Positions 17,904 through 24,302 of a stretch of DNA of 64,000 nt are shown piece by piece; the first letter of the stretch is position 1; each line of letters opens with the position of its first letter. Under the pieces are notes generated by a model. That model ran no database searches. It saw only the letters and a list, made by a program, of their open reading frames with translations, and was not told the DNA's origin. A program made the position numbers and the translations under genes. The stretch is taken from contig NZ_JAXAVX010000004.1 in the NCBI RefSeq assembly GCF_033949425.1, positions 186,001 to 250,000 of the forward strand, in the 5' to 3' direction. Source of the DNA: Patulibacter brassicae (GTDB taxonomy: Bacteria > Actinomycetota > Thermoleophilia > Solirubrobacterales > Solirubrobacteraceae).

Positions 17904-17909
17904 TATGCT
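17904..17909 (+). promoter_or_regulatory. -10 box TATGCT of the second aldehyde dehydrogenase
   Basis: TATGCT begins 11 bases after the palindrome, which therefore overlaps the -35 region. A bound protein there would contact or block RNA polymerase. The 5' leader would be about 55-60 bases, ending in a strong Shine-Dalgarno (GGAGGA, 17961-17966). Confidence 0.55.
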
Positions 17910-17972
17910 CGGTCGAAGGGTCCTGGGGGACCGCCCGCAGCCGACCCCGGACCGCCGTCAGGAGGAGACGCG

Positions 17973-19529
17973 ATGAGCACCCAGGAGACCGAGGCCCCGA
18001 CCACCAGCGCCGCGCCCGAGGCGCCCGACGCGCCGCAGATCGCGGTCGTCGATCCCGCGAGCGGGCGGGTCATCCAGCACGTCCCGGACCTCGACGCCGA
18101 GGCCGTCCGCCGCGCCGCCGAGCGTGGCCGCGCCGTGCAGCCCGCCTGGGCCGCGCTCGGCTTCGAGGGCCGCGCGCGGATCCTCCGTCGCGCCCAGAAG
18201 TGGGTCGTGGACCACCGCGAGGAGATCATCCGCACGGTCGTCTCCGAGACGGGCAAGGTCTGGGAGGACGCGCAGCTGGCCGACTACGGCTACGGCGCCG
18301 CGGCGTTCGGCTTCTGGGCCGACAACGCCGAGAAGTACCTCGCCGAGGAGCGCGTGAAGAGCGCCTCGCCGATGTCGAAGGGCAAGAAGCTCCTCATCCG
18401 CTACGAGCCGCTCGGGCTCGTCGGCGTGATCGGCCCGTGGAACTACCCGCTGGCGAACTCCGTCGGCGACGCGATCCCCGCGCTGGCCGCCGGCAACAGC
18501 GTCCTGCTGAAGCCGTCGGAGGAGACGCCGCTCACCTCGCTGCTCATGGAGCGCGCGCTCCTGGAGTGCGGCATGCCGGAGGGCGTCTTCCAGGTCGTCA
18601 CCGGTCGCGGGCAGACCGGCGCGGCGCTCATCGACGTCGTCGACATGATCATGTTCACCGGCTCCACGCGGACCGGCAAGCTCGTCGCGAAGGCCGCGGC
18701 CGAGGCGCTGATCCCGTGCTCGCTGGAGCTCGGCGGCAAGGACGCGATGGTCGTCCTCGCGGACGCCGACCTCGACCGCGCCGCGAACCAGGCCGTCTTC
18801 TACTCGATGTTCAACGCCGGCCAGACGTGCGTCTCGGTCGAGCGCGTGTACGTCGAGGCGCCGGTCTACGACGCGTTCGTGGCGAAGGTCGTCGAGAAGG
18901 CCCGCACGCTGCGCAGCGGCGTCGAGCCGAGCGGTCCGGGCGCCACCGACGTCGGCGCGCTGACGTTCCCGCCGCAGCTGGAGACCGTGCGCCGGCACGT
19001 CGACCAGGCCCGCGAGGCCGGGGCGACGATCGCCGTCGGCGGCAACCCGCCCGAGGGGCCCGGCCTGTTCTACCCGCCGACGGTGCTCACGAACGTCGAC
19101 CACTCGATGGAGGCGATGACCGAGGAGACCTTCGGTCCGACGCTGCCGATCATGAAGGTCGCCGACGTCGAGGAGGCCATCAAGATGGCCAACGACTCGC
19201 CCTACGGCCTGATGGCGTCGGTCTTCACGAAGGACGCCGAGAAGGGCGAGGCCGTGGCGCGCCGCCTCGAGGCGGGCATGGTCCACGTGAACGCGGTGCT
19301 CATGGGCTACCTGTCGCTCGAGCTGCCGATGGGCGGCTGGAAGACCTCCGGCGTCGGCGCGCGCCACGGGGTCGGTGGCATTCGGAAGTACACGAAGACC
19401 CAGTCGATCGTCGTGTCGTCGCGGATGAACCTCAAGCGCGAGCCGTACGAGTACCCGTACACCGGCACGGGCTACAAGCTCGTCGGCGCGCTGAACAAGT
19501 TCCTCTACGGCCGCGGCCGCCGCGACTGA
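17973..19529 (+). CDS. Aldehyde dehydrogenase, NAD(P)-dependent (paralogue 2)
   Basis: 518 residues, close paralogue of the preceding gene over its whole length. It has VGVIGPWNYPLANSVG, MFTGSTRTGKLVA, LELGGKDAMVVLADADLDRA with the general-base Glu, and FNAGQTCVSVERVYVEA with the catalytic Cys. The C-terminus (KFLYGRGRRD) also matches the neighbour's VYGRGARD ending, so the pair arose by tandem duplication and both copies were kept intact. The start is fixed by GGAGGA at 17961-17966. It has its own promoter and palindromic operator rather than being co-transcribed, which allows separate control of each copy. Confidence 0.93.
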   Translation: MSTQETEAPTTSAAPEAPDAPQIAVVDPASGRVIQHVPDLDAEAVRRAAERGRAVQPAWAALGFEGRARILRRAQKWVVDHREEIIRTVVSETGKVWEDAQLADYGYGAAAFGFWADNAEKYLAEERVKSASPMSKGKKLLIRYEPLGLVGVIGPWNYPLANSVGDAIPALAAGNSVLLKPSEETPLTSLLMERALLECGMPEGVFQVVTGRGQTGAALIDVVDMIMFTGSTRTGKLVAKAAAEALIPCSLELGGKDAMVVLADADLDRAANQAVFYSMFNAGQTCVSVERVYVEAPVYDAFVAKVVEKARTLRSGVEPSGPGATDVGALTFPPQLETVRRHVDQAREAGATIAVGGNPPEGPGLFYPPTVLTNVDHSMEAMTEETFGPTLPIMKVADVEEAIKMANDSPYGLMASVFTKDAEKGEAVARRLEAGMVHVNAVLMGYLSLELPMGGWKTSGVGARHGVGGIRKYTKTQSIVVSSRMNLKREPYEYPYTGTGYKLVGALNKFLYGRGRRD

Positions 19530-19542
19530 GGCCGCCGCGACC

Positions 19543-19733
19543 CGGTGTCGCGTGGACGCGAGTCATCCCGCCCCGGACCCGGTGCTGGGTGACTCGCGTC
19601 GTCCGGGACCGGGATTCGCGTGCTGGGTGACTCGAGTCGTCTGGGACCGGGATTCGCGTGCTGGGTGACTCGAGTCGTCTGGGACCGGGATTCGGTGGTG
19701 GGTGACTCGAGTCGCCTGGGACCGGGTTCGGGA
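19543..19733. repeat. 38-bp tandem repeat array, about 4-5 units
   Basis: Units of about 38 bp start at 19582, 19620, 19658 and 19696 (the last diverged), with a partial, partly inverted-looking unit before them. Core elements are GTGCTGGGTGACTCG, AGTCGTC and GGGACCGGGATTCG. Three units carry the 10-bp palindrome GACTCGAGTC. The array lies between the second aldehyde dehydrogenase and a small gene upstream of the SixA-like phosphatase. No open frame of genuine coding character covers it. Confidence 0.8.
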
Positions 19734-19779
19734 GCTGCGCGGATCGTGCACACCCCGCGGCAGCGGCGTTCGGGGCGCG

Positions 19780-19785
19780 TAGGAT
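19780..19785 (+). promoter_or_regulatory. -10 box TAGGAT of the small gene/sixA pair
   Basis: TAGGATCGACCGC leads straight into the GTG at 19793, a seven-base gap, pointing to a leaderless mRNA. Confidence 0.5.
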
Positions 19786-19792
19786 CGACCGC

Positions 19793-19918
19793 GTGAGCAC
19801 CGGTCCCCGCCCTCGGCTCCTCGCCGCCCTGCTCGCGGGGACGGCGGCGGTGGGCGTTCGCGCGCTCGTGCTGCGGCGCCTCGGGCGGACCTTCGCCGGC
19901 GTGCGAGGACCACGGTGA
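19793..19918 (+). CDS. Small hypothetical protein, 41 aa, coupled to the SixA-like gene
   Basis: A GTG start seven bases after a TAGGAT box opens a 41-codon frame. It encodes a basic N-terminus (TGPRPR), a hydrophobic stretch (LLAALLAGTAAVGVRALVL) and a basic tail (LRRLGRTFAGVRGPR). This could be a tiny membrane peptide. Its TGA overlaps the GTG of the SixA-like gene (GTGA), the coupling pattern used by real operons in this window. It matches no family I recognise. It may alternatively be a leader whose translation drives that of the phosphatase. Confidence 0.5.
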   Translation: MSTGPRPRLLAALLAGTAAVGVRALVLRRLGRTFAGVRGPR

Positions 19919-20376
19919 GCGAGCTGCTGCTCCTGCGGCACGGTGCGGCCGAGGACCACGGCGTCCGGCCCGACGCCGAGCGCGACCTCGTCGCGCGCGG
20001 CGAGGGGCAAGCACGCGACGCGGGCCGCGCGCTCGCGATCCTCGGGCTCGTGCCGGACGTCGTCCTCGCGTCGCCGAAGGTCCGGGCCTGGCGGACCGCC
20101 GAGCTCGCCGGGGAGGCGCTGGACCGCGCGCCGGTGCGACACGACGCGCTCCTCGCGCTGGACCGCGACGAGGCGTTGCTCGCCGCCGCCCTCGGCCCCC
20201 GCGTCCTGCTGGTCGGGCACGAGCCGGACCTCTCGCAGGTCGTCCACGACCTCACCGGGGCGCGCTGCCGGATGCGCAAGGGCGGCCTCGCGGTGCTCGA
20301 GCTCGCCGGCGGCGGTGGGGAGCTGCAGGCGCTGCTGCGCCCCGCGGAGCTGCGCGCGATCGCCGCCGCGGCCTGA
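19915..20376 (+). CDS. sixA: SixA-like phosphohistidine phosphatase / histidine phosphatase family
   Basis: 153 residues, the normal length for SixA. The histidine phosphatase signature LLLRHGAAE is at the N-terminus (the RHG His is the phospho-acceptor), SPKVRAWRTAEL supplies the conserved Arg, and LLVGHEPDLSQ carries the second catalytic His. The C-terminus (MRKGGLAVLEL) also matches SixA. In E. coli SixA removes phosphate from histidine of phosphorelay or PTS proteins; in actinobacteria its partner is unknown. The GTG start overlaps the stop of a 41-codon gene. The gene is bracketed by tandem-repeat arrays on both sides. Confidence 0.9.
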   Translation: MSELLLLRHGAAEDHGVRPDAERDLVARGEGQARDAGRALAILGLVPDVVLASPKVRAWRTAELAGEALDRAPVRHDALLALDRDEALLAAALGPRVLLVGHEPDLSQVVHDLTGARCRMRKGGLAVLELAGGGGELQALLRPAELRAIAAAA

Positions 20377-20459
20377 CCGGTTCCCGGATCGCCGCCGTCC
20401 GCGCGTCGGGGACGCGAGCGGCTCGCCCCTCCGGCGACCTCGCCAGGAGGACCGAGACG

Positions 20460-20940
20460 GCGTGGGCGGCGTTCGTCGATCTTGATCCGGTGGGGTTCGC
20501 GAGATCGGCGGCGGGGTGCACGCGGGCGGTGTCGTTCGCTGATCGCGGTGCGGGGAGGCCGGCGGGCTCAACGACGTGCAGGCGGGGCGTGCCGTTCGTC
20601 GGTCTCGGTGGCGTCGGTTCCCCGACTTCGACGGGTGCGCGCGGAGCATGTCGTTCGTCGGTCTCGGTGGGGCCCGTTCCCCGATCTCGACGGCATGCAG
20701 GCGGGGCGTGTCGTTCGTCGGTCTCGGTTTCGCCCGTTCCCCGATCTCGACGGCGTGCACGCGGGGCGTGTCGTTCGTCGGTCTCGGTTTCGCCCGTTCC
20801 GCGATCTCGACGGCATGCACGCGGGCATGCTGTTCGTCGGTCTCGGTGCCAGGGCCCTCGCGAGCTCGACGGCGTGCGCGCGGCGCATGGCGTTCGTCGA
20901 TCTCGGTGGCGCCCGTTCTTCGACCGCTACGGGTGCAGGA
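20460..20940. repeat. 60-bp tandem repeat array, eight imperfect units
   Basis: A core of GTTCGTCGGTCTCGGT recurs at about 20471, 20533, 20593, 20653, 20713, 20773, 20832 and 20891, so the period is 59-62 bp. The central units (20640-20820) are almost identical and read GGCGGGGCGTGTCGTTCGTC, GGTCTCGGTTTCGCCCGTTC, CCCGATCTCGACGGCRTGCA. The outer units have decayed, as expected for an array homogenised from the middle. Because 60 is a multiple of three, several frames stay open through it, but no start signal or codon pattern supports translation. It occupies most of the 910-base gap after the SixA-like gene. Confidence 0.85.
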
Positions 20941-21009
20941 GGACCGCGCCGCTCCCCGCCCTCGACCTGGGTGCCCGCACACGATCGACGCTCGCATCGA
21001 CGAATCTGG

Positions 21010-21173
21010 GACGCCGGGACGCCGAGACCCCGAGACGCCAGGACGCCGAGATCCCGAGATGCCGAGACGCCGGGACCCCGGGACGCCGAGATCCCGAGAC
21101 GCCGGGACCCCGGGACGCCGGGATCCCGGGACGCCAGGACCCCGAGACGCGGGGACGCCGGGATCCCGGGACC
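21010..21173. repeat. Octanucleotide tandem repeat, about 20 copies of GAYSCCRR
   Basis: From 21010 the sequence runs in 8-bp steps: GACGCCGG, GACGCCGA, GACCCCGA, GACGCCAG, GACGCCGA, GATCCCGA and so on for about 20 units. Variation is confined to positions 3, 4, 7 and 8. It sits about 110 bp before the Fpg-type glycosylase start. The 8-bp period rules out a simple translated repeat shorter than eight codons, and slippage would shift any frame. Confidence 0.85.
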
Positions 21174-21286
21174 CGTTCGCGCGCGTCGCGCGCCGCCGGC
21201 GGCGCGCCGGAGGCGGCCGTCGCGCGGCCGCAGCCGCCGGCCCCACGCGTGCGAGCCCGTGCCGAGGGCGTGCGAGACTCCGCGTC

Positions 21287-22294
21287 GTGCCCGAGTTGCC
21301 CGAGATCGAGGCCACCGTCCGCCTGCTCGACGCGGCCGTCCGCGGTGGGACGATCGAGAGCGCCATGGCCCCCGGACTGGCGACGATGCGGACGTTCTCG
21401 CCGCCGCTGGACGCGCTGAAGGGCGCGACGCTCACCGGGATCGACCGGCGCGGCAAGCTCCTGCTCGTCCACGCGGAGGGCGGCGGGCTGCCGGGGCCCT
21501 CGACGCTCGTCCTGCACCTCATGAGCGCCGGGCGCCTGCAGCTGTACGAGAAGCTCGCCGGACCGCGCGACCGCACCTCGCGCGTCCTGCTCCGGATCCG
21601 CGGGGGAGGAGCCGCGTCCCCGGCCGAGGCGACGACGGGACCGGGGGGCGATGCCGGTCCGGAAGCGCCGGATGCTCTCGGCGCGCCGGCCATCGCCGTC
21701 CCGGGGACGGAGGCGCCGTTGCGCGAGCTCCGCCTGCGCGAGTTCGGCACGAAGCAGGCCGCCTGGGGCAAGCTCCTGCCCGACGCGGAGCTCGCCGACG
21801 ACGACACGCTCTCCACGCTCGGTCCCGAGGCGTGGCCCGACCCGCCCGACCTCTCCGACCTGCCCCCGCGGCGGACGCTGCGCGGGGCGATCCGCGACCA
21901 GCGCGTGCTCGCCGGCATCGGCCGCACGTGGTCCGACGAGATCCTCTGGCAGGCGCAGCTCGCGCCGCTGCGTCGCTGCGGCGACCTCGACCACGCCGAG
22001 CGGGAGCGGCTGCGCACGGCGATGGTCGAGAAGCTCGGCGGCGCGCTGGACCTCTACCTGCACGGCGGGACGGGGCCTGACGGCAAGCGGCGCACGCCGC
22101 TCGCCCTGCCGCTGCCCGACAAGCTGCCGCTGCCGCTGCAGGTCCACCGCCGCACCGGCGACCCGTGCCCCCGCGACGGGACGACGCTGCTCGCCGTGCA
22201 CTACGAGGACGACGAGATGACGTACTGCCCCACCTGCCAGACCGGGGGCAAGCCGTACAAGGACCGCCGCCTCTCGCGCCTGCTGAAGGACTGA
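21287..22294 (+). CDS. mutM: Fpg/Nei-family DNA glycosylase (formamidopyrimidine-DNA glycosylase-like)
   Basis: 335 residues. The mature N-terminus PELPEIEATVRLLD is the catalytic Pro-Glu of Fpg/Nei enzymes, and GKLLLVHAE supplies the conserved Lys. The H2TH region includes LRGAIRDQRVLAGIGRTWSDEILW. A Gly/Ala/Pro-rich insertion of about 40 residues (around residues 105-145) interrupts the N-terminal beta-sandwich. The C-terminal zinc finger reads CPRDGTT ... YCPTCQTGG, so one of the four usual Cys ligands is Asp. The enzyme removes oxidised purines or pyrimidines and nicks the strand. The GTG start is fixed by the need for Pro at position 2. Assignment between Fpg and Nei subtypes is uncertain. 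Confidence 0.88.
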   Translation: MPELPEIEATVRLLDAAVRGGTIESAMAPGLATMRTFSPPLDALKGATLTGIDRRGKLLLVHAEGGGLPGPSTLVLHLMSAGRLQLYEKLAGPRDRTSRVLLRIRGGGAASPAEATTGPGGDAGPEAPDALGAPAIAVPGTEAPLRELRLREFGTKQAAWGKLLPDAELADDDTLSTLGPEAWPDPPDLSDLPPRRTLRGAIRDQRVLAGIGRTWSDEILWQAQLAPLRRCGDLDHAERERLRTAMVEKLGGALDLYLHGGTGPDGKRRTPLALPLPDKLPLPLQVHRRTGDPCPRDGTTLLAVHYEDDEMTYCPTCQTGGKPYKDRRLSRLLKD

Positions 22295-22363
22295 CGCCGC
22301 GCCGCCGCGTCGCTCCCGGACGGCGCCGTCGACCTCCCCCGGAGGGCCTACGGTGCAGTAAGG

Positions 22364-22377
22364 TGACGCCTGCGTCA
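22364..22377. promoter_or_regulatory. Palindromic operator copy 3 (TGACGC-N2-GCGTCA)
   Basis: TGACGCCTGCGTCA has the same six-base arms as copy 1 and is likewise followed by TTTGG. It lies 39 bases before the ATG of the ChoD-like oxidoreductase, so it is close to or within the core promoter. Confidence 0.7.
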
Positions 22378-22416
22378 TGTTTGGCGCCGGGAGTGGGAAC
22401 GACGAGGGAGCAGGGC

Positions 22417-24147
22417 ATGGCGGCAGGGCAGCACTTCGACACCGACTGGGTCGTCATCGGCTCGGGCTTCGGCGGCAGCGTCAGCGCGCTCCGGCTCGCC
22501 GAGAAGGGCTACCGCGTCCAGGTCCTCGAGCGCGGCGAGCGGTTCGACCGCGACGAGCAGATGCCGAAGAGCTCCTGGGACCTGCGCCGCTACTTCTACG
22601 CGCCGGCGCTCGGCCTGCGCGGGCTGTTCAAGCTCACGCCCTTCAAGGACGTGATGATCATGAGCGGCGCCGGCGTCGGCGGCGGCAGCCTCGTCTACGC
22701 GATGACGCTCTACGTCCCGCCGAAGGCGTTCTTCGAGGACCGCCAGTGGGGCGAGCTGGCCGACTGGCGCGACGAGCTGCGCCCGCACTACGAGACCGCG
22801 CAGCGGATGCTCGGCGTCACCGACGTCACCGAGGACGATCCCGCCGACGGGTGGCTGAAGGAGTACGGCGAGCAGCGCGGCGTCGGCCACACGTACCGCA
22901 AGGCGCGCGTGGGCACGTACCTCGACACCCCCGGCGAGGAGGTCGACGACCCGTACTTCGGCGGCGAGGGCCCCCGGCGCGTCGGCTGCTCGCGGATCGG
23001 CCGCTGCATGCTCGGCTGCCCGCAGGGGTCGAAGAACTCGACGACGAAGAACTACCTGTGGTTCGCCGAGCACAAGCACGGCGCGCGGGTCGACGCGCGG
23101 CGCGAGGTCGTGTCGCTCAAGCCGCTGAACGGCACCGACGGCGCCGACGGCTGGGAGATCGTCCACGAGACGACGGGCGCCCGCCTGCGCAAGGACCGTC
23201 GCACGATCCGCGCCCGCGGCGTCGTGATCTCCGGCGGCGCGCTCGGGACGAACGAGCTGCTGGCCCGCTGCAAGCTCCAGGGCGACCTGCCGAAGCTCTC
23301 CGACCGGCTCGGCTACCTCATCCGCACGAACAGCGAGGCGATCCTCGGCGTCATGGTCCCGAAGGGCCGTGCCGAGGCGGTCTCCAAGCGGGTCGCGATC
23401 ACCTCGTCGATCTACCCCGACCCGCACACCCACATCGAGACGGTCACGTACGGCAAGGGCGGCGGCGCGATCCGCGGGCTCTTCACCGTCCTGACCGGCA
23501 ACGGCAACCGCGTGACCCGGCCGCTGAAGTGGCTCGGCCAGGTGCTGCGGCACCCGCGCTGGCTGTGGGAGATCCTCTTCTCCCGCAACGGCTCCGAGCG
23601 CCTGATCGTCGTCCTCGTCATGCAGACGCTCGACAACTCGATGCGGCTGACGTCGAAGCTCAAGCGCAACGGGCGGGTGAAGCTGCAGACGCAGCAGGAC
23701 CCCGACAACCCGAACCCGACGTTCATCCCCGAGGCCAACGCGTTCACCGCCTGGCTGGCGAAGCGCACCGGCGGCGTCCCGGGCTCCTCGACGAACGAGG
23801 CGCTCTTCAACGTGCCCTCGACCGCGCACATCCTCGGCGGCGCGTCGATCGGCGGCGACGCCTCGACCGGCGTGATCGACAAGGACCACCGCGTCTTCGG
23901 CTACGAGAACCTCCTCGTCTGCGACGGCGCGGCGATCCCGGCGAACGTCGGCGTCAACCCGTCGCTGACGATCACCGCGATGAGCGAGCGGGCGATCTCG
24001 AAGATCCCGACGAAGCCCGAGGCCGACGGGGTCGTCCCGATCGGCACGGTGCCGATCGCCGGCCAGACCGCCACCGCGCACCCCGAGCCGATGCCCGACG
24101 CGGAGACGCCGCGCGGGGCCTTCAAGGAGCAGGCGACCCGCGCCTGA
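22417..24147 (+). CDS. GMC-family FAD-dependent alcohol oxidoreductase, ChoD-like
   Basis: 576 residues, the length of mycobacterial ChoD. The FAD-binding fold opens the protein (VVIGSGFGGSVSALRLAEKG, then VLERG), followed by SGAGVGGGSLVYAMTLYVPP, a hallmark of this subgroup. A Cys-rich segment (VGCSRIGRCMLGCPQGSKN) follows. The C-terminal substrate/active-site region contains NVPSTAHILGGASIGGDAST with the conserved His and NVGVNPSLTITAMSERA. It oxidises an alcohol, possibly a sterol or long-chain alcohol, to the ketone or aldehyde. GAGGGAG at 22404-22410 is its Shine-Dalgarno. It shares an operator with the two aldehyde dehydrogenases upstream, which could take its product onward. Substrate specificity is inferred only from family resemblance. 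Confidence 0.88.
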   Translation: MAAGQHFDTDWVVIGSGFGGSVSALRLAEKGYRVQVLERGERFDRDEQMPKSSWDLRRYFYAPALGLRGLFKLTPFKDVMIMSGAGVGGGSLVYAMTLYVPPKAFFEDRQWGELADWRDELRPHYETAQRMLGVTDVTEDDPADGWLKEYGEQRGVGHTYRKARVGTYLDTPGEEVDDPYFGGEGPRRVGCSRIGRCMLGCPQGSKNSTTKNYLWFAEHKHGARVDARREVVSLKPLNGTDGADGWEIVHETTGARLRKDRRTIRARGVVISGGALGTNELLARCKLQGDLPKLSDRLGYLIRTNSEAILGVMVPKGRAEAVSKRVAITSSIYPDPHTHIETVTYGKGGGAIRGLFTVLTGNGNRVTRPLKWLGQVLRHPRWLWEILFSRNGSERLIVVLVMQTLDNSMRLTSKLKRNGRVKLQTQQDPDNPNPTFIPEANAFTAWLAKRTGGVPGSSTNEALFNVPSTAHILGGASIGGDASTGVIDKDHRVFGYENLLVCDGAAIPANVGVNPSLTITAMSERAISKIPTKPEADGVVPIGTVPIAGQTATAHPEPMPDAETPRGAFKEQATRA

Positions 24148-24302
24148 GTCGCCCCTCCGCCCGGGCCGGCCGGGTGTCCGCCGCCGGGCCGCCCGGCGGC
24201 TCGCGCGTCGGAACGCCGGCGCGACGGGCCGCGGCGGAGGGCGGCGTCGCACTCCGCGGTGCGGGGCCGCCACGGTGGCGCGGGCGGGAGCGGCGGCCCC
24301 CG

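Noticed and set aside
20460..20940. CRISPR array
   Set aside because: The units are contiguous with no unique spacers, they are too long for repeats, and no cas gene is nearby.
20490..21419. Plus- and minus-strand repeat proteins (20-residue units) over the 60-bp array
   Set aside because: The frames stay open only because 60 is divisible by three. No start signal, ribosome site or codon bias supports them, and one such frame merges with the Fpg gene.
22348..22353. CCTACGG as a promoter element for the ChoD-like gene
   Set aside because: It lies upstream of the palindrome with no partner at proper spacing; support is too weak to annotate.
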